Part shown: positions 47,223 through 55,839 of the stretch, in pieces
How positions within the stretch are numbered: position 1 is the first letter of the stretch
Layout: each line of letters begins with the position of its first letter
Source: Mycolicibacterium iranicum
Lineage (GTDB): Bacteria; Actinomycetota; Actinomycetes; Mycobacteriales; Mycobacteriaceae
DNA length: 64,000 nucleotides
Direction of reading: 5' to 3'
Assembly: GCF_001650495.1 (NCBI RefSeq)
Contig: NZ_LWCS01000021.1
Coordinates: 124,001 to 188,000, forward strand
Made by a program: the position numbers and the translations under genes
Notes under the pieces: model-generated
The model's input: only the letters and a program-made list of their open reading frames with translations
What the model was told of the DNA's origin: nothing
Database searches by the model: none

Positions 47223-48083
47223 CTAGACGTGGTAGTCGTACCACTTGAGATATCCGCCGGCATCGACGCGCAGCTGCATACCCGTGACGTATCGCGACTC
47301 GTCGGAAGCCAGCCACAGCACCGCGTTGCTGATGTCCTCGGGCTCGATGAAGTTGACCTTCATCGCCTGCTGCACGCCGAACACCGGCTCGGCATCGGCG
47401 CGCGTGGGGTTCTCCAGATCTGGCCGGAAGGATTTGTACATCGGCTCGCTCTGCAGCATGTCGGTGTTGCAGTTCGTCGGGTGGATGACGTTGGCGCGGA
47501 TGCCGCGCACCGCCAGCTCGGTGGCCAGCGCGTGCACGTACTCGGAGATCAGGCGCTTGGAGATCATGTAGCCCATACCACCTGGATCCCCGCCCGGGTT
47601 GGGTTTGTTGTGGGCGTCCATCAGCGCGGCGGCCGAGGCGGTGGCAATAATCGACGCACCCTCCTTGAGATGCGGCAGCGCGACCTGGATGGCGTTGATG
47701 GTGCCGACGAAGTTGGTGTTGATGCCGTCGGTCCAGGCCTGCATCGCAGGCTGGCCCTTCATGGCGGCGATGCCGGCCTGGGCTACGACGATGTCGACCT
47801 TGCCGAACTCCGCGAGCCCCGCCTCCAGTGCCGCACGCAGTTGTGCCTCGTTGCGCACATCGGCTTTGGCGGTCACGATGCGCTGACCGGTCTTCTCGAC
47901 GAAGTTTTTCGTCTCCTCGAGATCTTCCGGTGTGGCCATCGGGTAACCGACAGTGTCGTAGTCCCTGCAGATGTCCACCGCGATGATGTCGGCGCCCTCT
48001 TCGGCCAGGCGCACCGCATGGCTGCGCCCCTGCCCGCGCGCCGCCCCGGTGATGAACGCGACCTTGCCTTGAACACGTCCCAT
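47223..48083 (-). CDS. Mycofactocin-coupled short-chain dehydrogenase
   Basis: A 286-residue SDR. TGAARGQGRSHAVRLAEEGA followed by DIIAVDIC is the signature of the SDR subgroup that holds NAD tightly and passes electrons to mycofactocin. QAGIA stands for NAG, and the catalytic Tyr-Lys lie in GYMISKRLI, with an insertion of about 15 residues (HNKPNPGGDPGG) before it that is also typical. Mycofactocin biosynthesis genes are not in the window. It should oxidise an alcohol, possibly the product of the neighbouring P450, without releasing NADH. The C-terminus extends further than in ordinary SDRs (DAGGYLKWYDYHV). Confidence 0.88.
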   Translation of the reverse strand: MGRVQGKVAFITGAARGQGRSHAVRLAEEGADIIAVDICRDYDTVGYPMATPEDLEETKNFVEKTGQRIVTAKADVRNEAQLRAALEAGLAEFGKVDIVVAQAGIAAMKGQPAMQAWTDGINTNFVGTINAIQVALPHLKEGASIIATASAAALMDAHNKPNPGGDPGGMGYMISKRLISEYVHALATELAVRGIRANVIHPTNCNTDMLQSEPMYKSFRPDLENPTRADAEPVFGVQQAMKVNFIEPEDISNAVLWLASDESRYVTGMQLRVDAGGYLKWYDYHV

Positions 48084-48118
48084 GAACTCTCGTCCTTTCG
48101 CTGAAATCTGCTGGCTCG

Positions 48119-48820
48119 TCAGGTGTTGCGGCCGCCGTTGACGCCCAGGATCTGACCGGTGATGTAACTGGCTTCCTCCGAAATGAAGAAAGCGCATGCC
48201 GCGGCGATGTCCTCTGGCCGGCCCATGCGGCGCACAGGTGTCTGCTGGATCTGCTTCTCGGTGTCGCCGAGGAAACCCCGTTTTTCCGCCTTGCGCAGCA
48301 TCGGGGTGTCGATGAAGCCAGGCGGGACGGCGTTGACCGTGATTCCGAACTCTCCGTACTCCAACGCAAGAGATTTGGTGAGCCCGTTGACCGCCGACTT
48401 GGCCGCGACATACGGCGACATGAACGGCTGCCCCGAATGGGTGCTCGACGACGAGATGTTGACGATGCGTCCCCACCGTGCCTCGATCATGTCGGGCAGC
48501 ACGGCTTGAGTGCAGTGGAAGACACCGTTGAGATTGACGTCGACGACCTTCTGCCACTCGTCGAAGGTCAGGTCGAGGAACTTCTTGAAACGGTCGAGCC
48601 CCGCGGCGTTGACGAGTACCTGGACCGGTCCCAGCTCGGCGTGGATCTCGTCGACGGCGGCGTCGACGGCGGCGCGATCGGTGACGTCTGCGATGTAGGA
48701 GAACTTCTCCTCGCCGGCGTTCAGATCAATCGTTGCGACGCGCAGGCCGTCCCTGCGTAGGCGCTCCGCGATCGCGGCGCCGATACCCGAAGCCCCACCG
48801 GTCACTACAGCGTTCTTCAC
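48119..48820 (-). CDS. Short-chain dehydrogenase/reductase
   Basis: A 233-residue classical SDR with TGGASGIG, ATIDLN (Asp, NAD preference), NAAG, SSSSTHSG and catalytic YVAAK. GQILGVNGGRNT is the usual FabG-like end. It is the first gene of the minus-strand P450 operon, 35 bases before the mycofactocin-type SDR, and is divergent from the aldehyde dehydrogenase at 49105. It is similar to the SDR at 9816. Substrate unknown; beta-oxidation or alcohol oxidation is likely. Confidence 0.88.
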   Translation of the reverse strand: MKNAVVTGGASGIGAAIAERLRRDGLRVATIDLNAGEEKFSYIADVTDRAAVDAAVDEIHAELGPVQVLVNAAGLDRFKKFLDLTFDEWQKVVDVNLNGVFHCTQAVLPDMIEARWGRIVNISSSSTHSGQPFMSPYVAAKSAVNGLTKSLALEYGEFGITVNAVPPGFIDTPMLRKAEKRGFLGDTEKQIQQTPVRRMGRPEDIAAACAFFISEEASYITGQILGVNGGRNT

Positions 48821-48870
48821 GCGCGGACCTCGGCCATTTCCTCGACCATCAAGAATCTTCCTTCCGATTA

Positions 48871-48887
48871 TGAGAACCGTACTCTCG
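48871..48887. promoter_or_regulatory. AGAA-N5-TTCT-like operator, site D (SDR-P450 operon)
   Basis: TGAGAA (48871-48876), five bases, then CTCTCG (48882-48887): one mismatch in the core right arm. It lies 50 bases upstream of the SDR start codon in the divergent gap. Confidence 0.45.
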
Positions 48888-49035
48888 CATTATGGGGGAT
48901 CGCAAGACATGTGACAGGGTGTGTTCGCACTGGTGAGACGTTTGTGCCTGGATTGTCGCACCGTTCTTCGCAGGCAGCGAAGGTTCTGGCCATTTCCTTG
49001 AGTTCTCATCACGCGAATGTATGATTCGCCGAGGA

Positions 49036-49052
49036 TGAGAATGCAGTTTCCA
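49036..49052. promoter_or_regulatory. AGAA-N5-TTCT-like operator, site E (aldehyde dehydrogenase-mce operon)
   Basis: TGAGAA (49036-49041), five bases, then TTTCCA (49047-49052). The left arm is exact and the right arm partial. A lone TTCTCA half site is at 49003-49008. It lies 52 bases before the ATG at 49105. Confidence 0.4.
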
Positions 49053-49104
49053 TCACATCAGCCCACATCCCACCCATCTGATGCAGCTTGGACCGAGGAG
49101 GACG

Positions 49105-50601
49105 ATGCCGGAAACAGCCACGATCTCGAGTGAGGGCACGGGCGCCGGAAAGGTGGAGCACACCGTCAGCCGCCGCCTTCTGATCGGCGGACAACTGCTC
49201 GAGGCGGACCGGACGTTTCCATCGCTCAACCCGTCGACGGGCGAGGTGCTCGGTTACGCACCGGACGCCGGCGTCGCCGATGCCGAGGCTGCGGTGGCGG
49301 CCGCGCGCACCGCATTCGACAACAGCAGCTGGGCGACCGACACCGCGCTGCGTGTCCGCTGCATGGAGCAGCTGCACACCGCGCTGGTCGAGCATCGCGA
49401 CGAACTCGCTGAGCTGACCATCGCCGAGGTCGGCGCCACACCCGCACTGTGTCAGGGCGCCCAACTGGATCAGCCGATCGAGATCGTGCGGTACTACGCC
49501 GATCTGCTCAAGACATATCCGCTGACCGAGGACCTCGGCAACATCGAGAGCCGGGGCATGCAGCACCACCGCTGGGTCGAGAAGGAGGCAGGCGGCGTTG
49601 TCGCCGCGATCATCGCCTACAACTATCCGAATCAGCTCGCCCTGGCGAAGCTGGCACCGGCGCTTGCCGCCGGGTGCACCATCGTGCTGAAGTCCGCACC
49701 CGACACCCCGCTCGTCACACTCGCCCTCGGCGAACTGATCGCCAACCACACCGACATCCCGGCGGGCGTCGTCAACGTCCTCTCCGGCGCCGACCCTGCC
49801 GTCGGTGCGGCGCTGACCACCAGCCCCGACGTCGATATGGTCACGTTCACCGGATCCACGCCCACCGGCCGCGCGATCATGGCCGCCGCCAGCGGAACGC
49901 TGAAAAAGGTGTTCCTCGAACTCGGCGGCAAGTCGGCCGCGATCGTCCTCGATGACGCCGACTTCAACACGGCCGCGCTGTTCTCAGCGTTCAGCATGGT
50001 CACGCACGCAGGTCAGGGCTGTGCGCTCACGTCGCGTCTGCTTGTCCCGAAGAGACACAAGGACGAGCTGGTCGAGCTGGTCAAGAACAACTTCGGTCTC
50101 GTCAGGTACGGCGATCCGAAGGCAGAAGGCACCTACATGGGGCCGCTGATCAGTGAGAAGCAGCGCGACAAGGTCGACGGCATGGTCAAGCGCGCCGTGG
50201 AGGCGGGAGCCACTCTGGTCACGGGTGGAGAGAAAGTCGATCCGGGCTACTTCTACACCCCCACCCTGCTGTCCGACGTCGATCCCGACAGCGAGATCGC
50301 ACAGGAAGAAGTCTTCGGTCCCGTCCTGGCGGTGATCGCCTATGAGGACGACGACGACGCCGTACGCATCGCCAACAACTCCGTCTACGGACTGTCCGGT
50401 GCGGTGTTCGGCAGCCCAGACCGTGCGCTGGCCGTGGCCCGGCGGATCCGCACCGGCACCTTCTCGATCAACGGAGGCAACTACTTCAGCCCCGACAGCC
50501 CGTTCGGCGGATACAAGCAGTCGGGCATCGGCCGGGAGATGGGCAAGGCGGGGCTCGAAGAGTTCCTGGAGAGCAAGACCCTCGCCGAGGTGATCTCGTG
50601 A
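49105..50601 (+). CDS. Aldehyde dehydrogenase family protein, first gene of the mce-linked operon
   Basis: A 498-residue aldehyde dehydrogenase. The ATG at 49105 follows GAGGAGG. Motifs are IIAYNYPNQLALAKLAPAL (cofactor site; the usual Trp-Asn is Tyr-Asn), LELGGKS with the base Glu, AGQGCAL with nucleophile C306, and QEEVFGPVL. It would convert an aldehyde, perhaps made by P450 and SDR action from the divergent operon, to the acid that is then activated with CoA. The CoA-transferase gene begins inside its stop codon. Confidence 0.92.
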   Translation: MPETATISSEGTGAGKVEHTVSRRLLIGGQLLEADRTFPSLNPSTGEVLGYAPDAGVADAEAAVAAARTAFDNSSWATDTALRVRCMEQLHTALVEHRDELAELTIAEVGATPALCQGAQLDQPIEIVRYYADLLKTYPLTEDLGNIESRGMQHHRWVEKEAGGVVAAIIAYNYPNQLALAKLAPALAAGCTIVLKSAPDTPLVTLALGELIANHTDIPAGVVNVLSGADPAVGAALTTSPDVDMVTFTGSTPTGRAIMAAASGTLKKVFLELGGKSAAIVLDDADFNTAALFSAFSMVTHAGQGCALTSRLLVPKRHKDELVELVKNNFGLVRYGDPKAEGTYMGPLISEKQRDKVDGMVKRAVEAGATLVTGGEKVDPGYFYTPTLLSDVDPDSEIAQEEVFGPVLAVIAYEDDDDAVRIANNSVYGLSGAVFGSPDRALAVARRIRTGTFSINGGNYFSPDSPFGGYKQSGIGREMGKAGLEEFLESKTLAEVIS

Positions 50602-51806
50602 GCAAGCCGCTGGATGGGATCCGCGTTCTCGAAGTCGCGATGTACGGCTTCGTTCCCTCGGCGGGCGCAGTGCTCGCCGAGTGGGGCGCCGACGTCATCA
50701 AGGTCGAGCACGCCGTCACCGGCGACCCGCAGCGCGGTCTTCGCCAGACAGGCCTCCTGCGCGTCGACGGTGACCCCAACCCGAACATCGAGCACGCCAA
50801 CCGGCTCAAGCGCAGTATCGGGCTCGACATGTCCGTCCCCGAAGGCCGCGAGGTGCTGCTGGAACTGGCGCGGCGCGCCGACGTCTTCCTGACCAGTTTC
50901 TTGCCCGGACACCGCCAGAAGTTCGGCATCGACGTCGACGACATCCGCGCCGTGAACCCGTCGATCATCTACGCCCGCGGCAGCGCACTCGGTCCCCGTG
51001 GTGAAGAAGCGGTCAAGGGCGGCTATGACATGACCGCCTTCTGGTGCCGCGCGGGAACGGCCGCCACCATCACGCCCCCCGGCACGCCCGGCATGGTCGG
51101 CCCACCGGGACCCGCCTACGGCGACACCATCTCCGGCACCAACCTCGCCGGCGGCATCGCGGCGGCACTCCTCAAGCGGGAGCGCACCGGTGCGTCGTCG
51201 ATCGTCGACGTGTCGCTGCTCGGCAGCGGGCTGTGGTCGATGGGACACACGGTGGCTCTGACCAAACATCTGGGCCAACGGATGGAGGCATTCCCGCCTG
51301 GTACGCAAGGGTCGCCGTTCAATCCGCTCGTCGGGCTGTATCCGACCGCCGACGATCGCTACATCTCCTTCGTGATGATGCAGCCGACCAAGTTCTGGGC
51401 CGACGTGTGCAGGCACATGGAACTCGACGACCTCATCGACGACCCGCGCTTCGCGACCGCCGAGTCCATCGCCGAGAACACCGCGGCCGCCAACGAAATC
51501 CTCACCGAGGCCATGCAGAAGCGCTCGCTGCCTGAATGGAGCGAGCGGTTCGCGACGCTGGCCGGGCCGTGGGCGCCGGTGCAGGACACTCTGCAGGCGG
51601 TCGAGGACGCCCAGATCCGCGCCAACGAATACCTGGTGCAGGCAGGCGAACTCGAGTTGGTCGCCAACCCGGTGCAATTCGATGTCGTTGCACCCACCTC
51701 GGGGCCGGCCCCGGGCTTCGCCGAGCAGACCGATGACATCCTCGTCGAACTGGGTCTGGACTGGGACCGCATCATCGAGCTCAAAACCGCGGGCGCCGTC
51801 ACCTGA
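50598..51806 (+). CDS. Family III (CaiB/BaiF) CoA-transferase
   Basis: A 402-residue class III CoA-transferase starting at a GTG overlapping the previous stop. DGIRVLEVAMYGFVPSAGA and LAEWGADVIKVE are the N-terminal signature, and the catalytic Asp that carries the acyl anhydride is in YGDTISGTNLAGG. Family members move CoA between carboxylic acids, or act as racemases (the alpha-methylacyl-CoA racemase branch) on branched acyl-CoAs of sterol side chains. The transferase reading is more likely next to an aldehyde dehydrogenase, which makes a free acid. Confidence 0.9.
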   Translation: MSKPLDGIRVLEVAMYGFVPSAGAVLAEWGADVIKVEHAVTGDPQRGLRQTGLLRVDGDPNPNIEHANRLKRSIGLDMSVPEGREVLLELARRADVFLTSFLPGHRQKFGIDVDDIRAVNPSIIYARGSALGPRGEEAVKGGYDMTAFWCRAGTAATITPPGTPGMVGPPGPAYGDTISGTNLAGGIAAALLKRERTGASSIVDVSLLGSGLWSMGHTVALTKHLGQRMEAFPPGTQGSPFNPLVGLYPTADDRYISFVMMQPTKFWADVCRHMELDDLIDDPRFATAESIAENTAAANEILTEAMQKRSLPEWSERFATLAGPWAPVQDTLQAVEDAQIRANEYLVQAGELELVANPVQFDVVAPTSGPAPGFAEQTDDILVELGLDWDRIIELKTAGAVT

Positions 51807-51830
51807 CGGTCCCAGACCTGGAGACACCCA

Positions 51831-53006
51831 ATGCCCTACGTCGCATCCGTCGGCACCTACCTGCCCTGCTGGGGTTCACCCCTGCAGCGGGTCGTCGGCG
51901 ATGACGAGGACGCGGTGACCATGGGCGTCGAGGCGGGCCGGGCGGCGCTGAGAGGCGGTGGCGCGGTCGAGCGTGTGGTCTTCGTCAGCCGGGATCTGCC
52001 GCTATTGGAAACCAGCAACGCCGCAGTCCTGCTTGCCGGCCTCGGGCTCGATCCCGAGTTGGAGGTCGACGAACGTCTCGGTGGCGCGCCGGCCACCGTC
52101 GATGCGTTGAGCTCGGCGCGCCCGCGGACCCTCATCATCGGGGCTGACCTGGCCCCTGCCGGCGCGGCCGCGATTCTCACAGCCGAAGGAGGCCTGCAGG
52201 TGCGCACGGCAGCACGGGTGGCGCGCAGCCTTCCGGTGCGCACACGGCGGGCCACCGGAGACGTCCACGACTACGGCGACCCCCGGCTGCTGCACGAGCG
52301 CGGTCTGATCGCCTCGTTGGCCGCGGCGTGGCTCGACACCCCGGTGGCTGTCGCGGGCGTCGACCACGAACGGGCAGCCGACCTCTGCGTGGGCGACCCG
52401 CCGGTGCTGCCGACCCTGGGTGCAAGCGCGAGCCTGTTCGCTCTGGCCGGCCTCGCCGAGCAGGGCAGGACCGGCCCGCTGGTGGCAGTCGAGCAGGCGA
52501 TTCTGTCGGGGATCAGCGTCAGCGGCGGAACCGCGCAGACCTACCGCAGAGAGCCCGGGCCACGCCCGATTCCTGAGCGCACCCAGGGGTCCGATGCGAA
52601 CATCCCGATCTCGTTGGCCGCCTACGAGCGGGCGTTCGAAGCGAAGGTCCGCTGGGAGGCAGGGCAATTCGCCGATTCCGAGGAACTGGACTTCCCGCCG
52701 CGCTACCGTGTCGGGATCGATGGCGCGCTCGCCACCGACTACGAGCTGATTCCGCTGCCTCGTACAGGCACTGTCTACACCGAAACGACGGTGCACATAC
52801 CTGTTCCGGGGCTGACCACGCCGTACTCCTTGGTCATCGTCGAGCTGGACGACGTCGGTATCCGAGCGCTGGTAAAGGTCACGGGTGCTCGACCGGGCAC
52901 AGTGGACATCGGGGACCGGGGCCGGATGGCACTGCGCCGGGTCGCCGTCCGGTCGGGGGTTCCCGACTACGGCTATGCGTTCGAACCAGATCAGGACGCC
53001 GCGTGA
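51831..53006 (+). CDS. Degenerate HMG-CoA-synthase-like domain with C-terminal OB-fold
   Basis: A 391-residue protein. The N-terminal two thirds follow the ketosynthase/HMG-CoA synthase pattern (SVGTYLPCWG; VTMGVEAGRAAL; TLIIGADLAPAG), but the catalytic Cys region reads DERLGGAPATVDAL with no Cys. The C-terminal third (FPPRYRVG, GTVYTETTVHIPVPG, ALVKVTG) is DUF35-like with an OB-fold but no zinc-ribbon Cys. It is thus likely a non-catalytic scaffold or acyl-CoA-channel partner for the thiolase whose GTG overlaps its stop. A similar arrangement of thiolase, DUF35 and HMG-CoA synthase is known in archaea as a complex. Confidence 0.75.
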   Translation: MPYVASVGTYLPCWGSPLQRVVGDDEDAVTMGVEAGRAALRGGGAVERVVFVSRDLPLLETSNAAVLLAGLGLDPELEVDERLGGAPATVDALSSARPRTLIIGADLAPAGAAAILTAEGGLQVRTAARVARSLPVRTRRATGDVHDYGDPRLLHERGLIASLAAAWLDTPVAVAGVDHERAADLCVGDPPVLPTLGASASLFALAGLAEQGRTGPLVAVEQAILSGISVSGGTAQTYRREPGPRPIPERTQGSDANIPISLAAYERAFEAKVRWEAGQFADSEELDFPPRYRVGIDGALATDYELIPLPRTGTVYTETTVHIPVPGLTTPYSLVIVELDDVGIRALVKVTGARPGTVDIGDRGRMALRRVAVRSGVPDYGYAFEPDQDAA

Positions 53007-54166
53007 GACGGGTCGCCATCGTCGGAGCCGGCATGACGCCGTTCGCCGAACACTTCGCGCTAGGGATGAAAGACCTACTCCCCATGGCATTCTCGGCGTG
53101 CGCGGCCAGCGTCGACAAGGGTTTGGCCAAAAGCGATGTGCAGGCGGCGTGGTTCGGCGCGATGGGTACCGCAGACGGATTTCCGTCGGGTATCCTCGCC
53201 GACACGCTGGGTCTACCAGACGTTCCCGTGACACGAGTCGAGAACTCCTGCGCGACCGGACATGACGCAATTCGTAACGCGATGTTCGGGGTGGCGTCGG
53301 GAGCGTTCGACGTCGCGCTCGTGGTCGGAGCCGACAAGCTTCGCGACACCACGTCGGCCGACATGCTGTGGGAGTGGGAGGCCATGGCACGAGACATGGC
53401 CTGGGATTACCCGCTGGGTCTGGTCGCTCCGGCAGGTTTTGCCCTACATGTTCGTCGATATCTCCACGAATCTCCGGCAACTGAAGAACACTTAGCCATG
53501 GTGGCGGTCAAGAACCATCGCCACGGAGTGAACAATCCGAAGGCGCGGTTGCGCTTTGAGATCACGATGGAGCAGGCCCTGAACGCACCAACGGTGGTGA
53601 CCCCGTTCCGGTTGTACGACTGCGCACCGCAGAGTGATGGTGCCGCAGCGCTCGTCATTGCCGCCGACGAAGTCGTCGATCGCTTCACTGACCGGCCCGT
53701 CTGGGTTCGTGGTGTCGGGCTGGGCCTCGACTCGGTGATGCACCAGCACAAGCAGGACCTCACCACGTTCCCGGCGACCACCAGGGCGGCCAAGCAGGCC
53801 TTCGCGATGGCGGGCCTGGGCCCCGAGGACGTGGACGTCGCCGAAGTCCACGACTTCCTCACAGGAATCGAGTTGATGAGCTACGAGGACCTCGGCTTCG
53901 CCGAGAGGTTGGGCGGCTACAAACTTCTGGAGGCCGAAGTGACCAGCGTTGGCGGCTCGCTGCCGGTCAATCCCAGTGGTGGACTCAAGGCCAAGGGGCA
54001 CCCGCCGGGCGCGACGGGGGTCGCGCAGTGCGTCGAACTGTTCGCCCAGCTGCGCGGTGAGGCGGTCAACCAGGTCGATGGTGCGCGAATCGCTCTGGCG
54101 CACAACATCGGCGGACCCACCGCGGTTTCGGCAGTCACCGTTCTGGAGGGCCCCCATGGCAGTTAA
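53003..54166 (+). CDS. Thiolase-family protein (SCP2-thiolase/acetyl-CoA acetyltransferase type)
   Basis: A 387-residue thiolase. VENSCATGHDAI has the nucleophile C83, EVHDFLTG the first His region (VHDF in place of NEAF), and GGLKAKGHPPGATG the second His; HNIGG replaces the final CGGG loop, as in SCP2/lipid-transfer thiolases. The catalytic residues for thiolysis seem present, in contrast to the fused protein at 30906. It should cleave a 3-oxoacyl-CoA. The yrbEA start lies 11 bases inside its 3' end, which ties it to the transporter genes. Confidence 0.88.
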   Translation: MRRVAIVGAGMTPFAEHFALGMKDLLPMAFSACAASVDKGLAKSDVQAAWFGAMGTADGFPSGILADTLGLPDVPVTRVENSCATGHDAIRNAMFGVASGAFDVALVVGADKLRDTTSADMLWEWEAMARDMAWDYPLGLVAPAGFALHVRRYLHESPATEEHLAMVAVKNHRHGVNNPKARLRFEITMEQALNAPTVVTPFRLYDCAPQSDGAAALVIAADEVVDRFTDRPVWVRGVGLGLDSVMHQHKQDLTTFPATTRAAKQAFAMAGLGPEDVDVAEVHDFLTGIELMSYEDLGFAERLGGYKLLEAEVTSVGGSLPVNPSGGLKAKGHPPGATGVAQCVELFAQLRGEAVNQVDGARIALAHNIGGPTAVSAVTVLEGPHGS

Positions 54167-54965
54167 AGGGCCGGAGCGGTGGTCGACGGGTATTGCGCTG
54201 CCCAATGGCGTTTCGGGCGCGATGCAGGCCGTCGGGGGCTTCTTCTCGATGTCGATGGACGCGGTACTCTTCGTCTTCCGTAGGCCGTTCCAATGGCGTG
54301 AGTTCCTGGAGCAGTGCTGGTTCGTGGCGAAGGTGTCGATGGCGCCGACGCTGCTGGTGGCCATTCCGTTCACCGTGCTGGTGTCCTTCACGCTGAACAT
54401 CCTGCTGCGCGAGCTCGGTGCCGCCGACCTTTCCGGTGCGGGTGCGGCATTCGGCGCGGTCACCCAGGTCGGGCCACTCGTGACGGTGCTCATCGTGGCC
54501 GGCGCCGGCGCCACCGCGATGTGTGCCGATCTGGGGTCGCGCACCATCCGCGAGGAGATCGACGCGATGGAGGTGCTGGGCATCAACCCGGTGCAGCGCC
54601 TGGTGACGCCACGCATGCTGGCGGCCGGACTGGTGGCACTCCTGCTCAACAGCCTGGTGGTGATCATCGGAATCCTGGGTGGCTACTTCTTCTCGGTCTT
54701 TGTCCAGGACGTGAACCCGGGCGCGTTCGCCGCGGGAATCACACTGCTGACCGGGGTTCCCGAGGTCATCATCTCGTGTGTCAAGGCGGCATTGTTCGGG
54801 TTGATCGCCGGTCTGGTTGCCTGCTATCGCGGATTGACGATCACCGGCGGCGGCGCGAAAGCCGTGGGTAACGCGGTCAACGAGACGGTGGTGTATGCGT
54901 TCATGGCGTTGTTCGTCATCAACGTGGTCGTCACGGCCATCGGCATCCGGATGACGACGGGATAG
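54156..54965 (+). CDS. yrbEA: Mce transporter permease YrbEA (MlaE family)
   Basis: A 269-residue membrane protein of the MlaE/YrbE family with about six hydrophobic segments. REEIDAMEVLGINPVQRLV is the family's conserved cytoplasmic motif (ExDAL type). The ATG at 54156 lies inside the thiolase 3' end. With YrbEB it forms the inner-membrane permease of an Mce lipid importer. The ATPase (MceG/Mkl) is not in this window and is normally encoded elsewhere in mycobacteria. Confidence 0.94.
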   Translation: MAVKGPERWSTGIALPNGVSGAMQAVGGFFSMSMDAVLFVFRRPFQWREFLEQCWFVAKVSMAPTLLVAIPFTVLVSFTLNILLRELGAADLSGAGAAFGAVTQVGPLVTVLIVAGAGATAMCADLGSRTIREEIDAMEVLGINPVQRLVTPRMLAAGLVALLLNSLVVIIGILGGYFFSVFVQDVNPGAFAAGITLLTGVPEVIISCVKAALFGLIAGLVACYRGLTITGGGAKAVGNAVNETVVYAFMALFVINVVVTAIGIRMTTG

Positions 54966-54972
54966 CGGGGTC

Positions 54973-55830
54973 ATGGGTACTTCTACAGTGGTCAGGTCGC
55001 GGTTCCCGCGGCTGGTCAACTACCTGGGCCGGCCGGTCTCTGTGCTGGGTCGCCTCGGTGACCACGTCTTGTTCTACGGACGTGCACTGGGTGGAGTTCC
55101 CCACGCAGCGCTGCACTTCCGTAAGGAGATCATTCGGCTGATCGCCGAGATCTCCATGGGTGCGGGCACGTTGGCGATGATCGGCGGCACCGTGGTGATC
55201 GTCGGGTTCTTGACGCTGGCCGCCGGCGGCACGCTGGCCATTCAGGGCTACAGCTCACTGGGCAACATCGGAATCGAGGCATTAACGGGCTTTCTGGCGG
55301 CGTTCATCAACGTGCGCATCGCCGCGCCCGTGGTGGCCGGGATCGGTCTGGCCGCCACGTTCGGGGCCGGGGTGACCGCCCAGTTGGGTGCGATGCGGAT
55401 CAACGAGGAGATCGACGCGCTGGAGTCGATGGGCATCCGGCCGGTCGAATACCTCGTTTCGACAAGGATCGTCGCGGGCATGGTCGCGATCACACCGCTG
55501 TACTCGATCGCGGTGATCCTGTCGTTTGTGGCGTCCCAATTCACCACGGTGGTGCTGTTCGGCCAATCCGGGGGCCTCTACGACCACTACTTCGACACGT
55601 TCCTGAACCCGATCGATCTGTTGTGGTCGTTCCTGCAGGCCGTGCTGATGGCGATCGCAATTCTGTTGGTGCACACCTACTTCGGATATTTCGCCTCCGG
55701 CGGACCCTCGGGTGTGGGTGCGGCGGTGGGTAACGCGGTGCGCACGTCGCTGGTAGTCGTCGTGTCGGTGACACTGCTGGTGTCGCTGTCGATCTACGGT
55801 TCCAACGGCAACTTCAACCTGTCGGGCTAG
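54973..55830 (+). CDS. yrbEB: Mce transporter permease YrbEB (MlaE family)
   Basis: A 285-residue partner permease. The motif INEEIDALESMGIRPVEYLV is the conserved family segment. It has a longer N-terminal stretch than YrbEA (HFRKEIIRLIAEISMG) and six likely membrane helices. Seven bases separate it from yrbEA and nine from mceA. Confidence 0.94.
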   Translation: MGTSTVVRSRFPRLVNYLGRPVSVLGRLGDHVLFYGRALGGVPHAALHFRKEIIRLIAEISMGAGTLAMIGGTVVIVGFLTLAAGGTLAIQGYSSLGNIGIEALTGFLAAFINVRIAAPVVAGIGLAATFGAGVTAQLGAMRINEEIDALESMGIRPVEYLVSTRIVAGMVAITPLYSIAVILSFVASQFTTVVLFGQSGGLYDHYFDTFLNPIDLLWSFLQAVLMAIAILLVHTYFGYFASGGPSGVGAAVGNAVRTSLVVVVSVTLLVSLSIYGSNGNFNLSG

Positions 55831-55839
55831 GAGGACACG

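Noticed and set aside
49040..49050. Shared 11-mer AATGCAGTTTC with the inverted repeat arm at 8726
   Set aside because: Only one short match with no inverted partner nearby; most likely chance.
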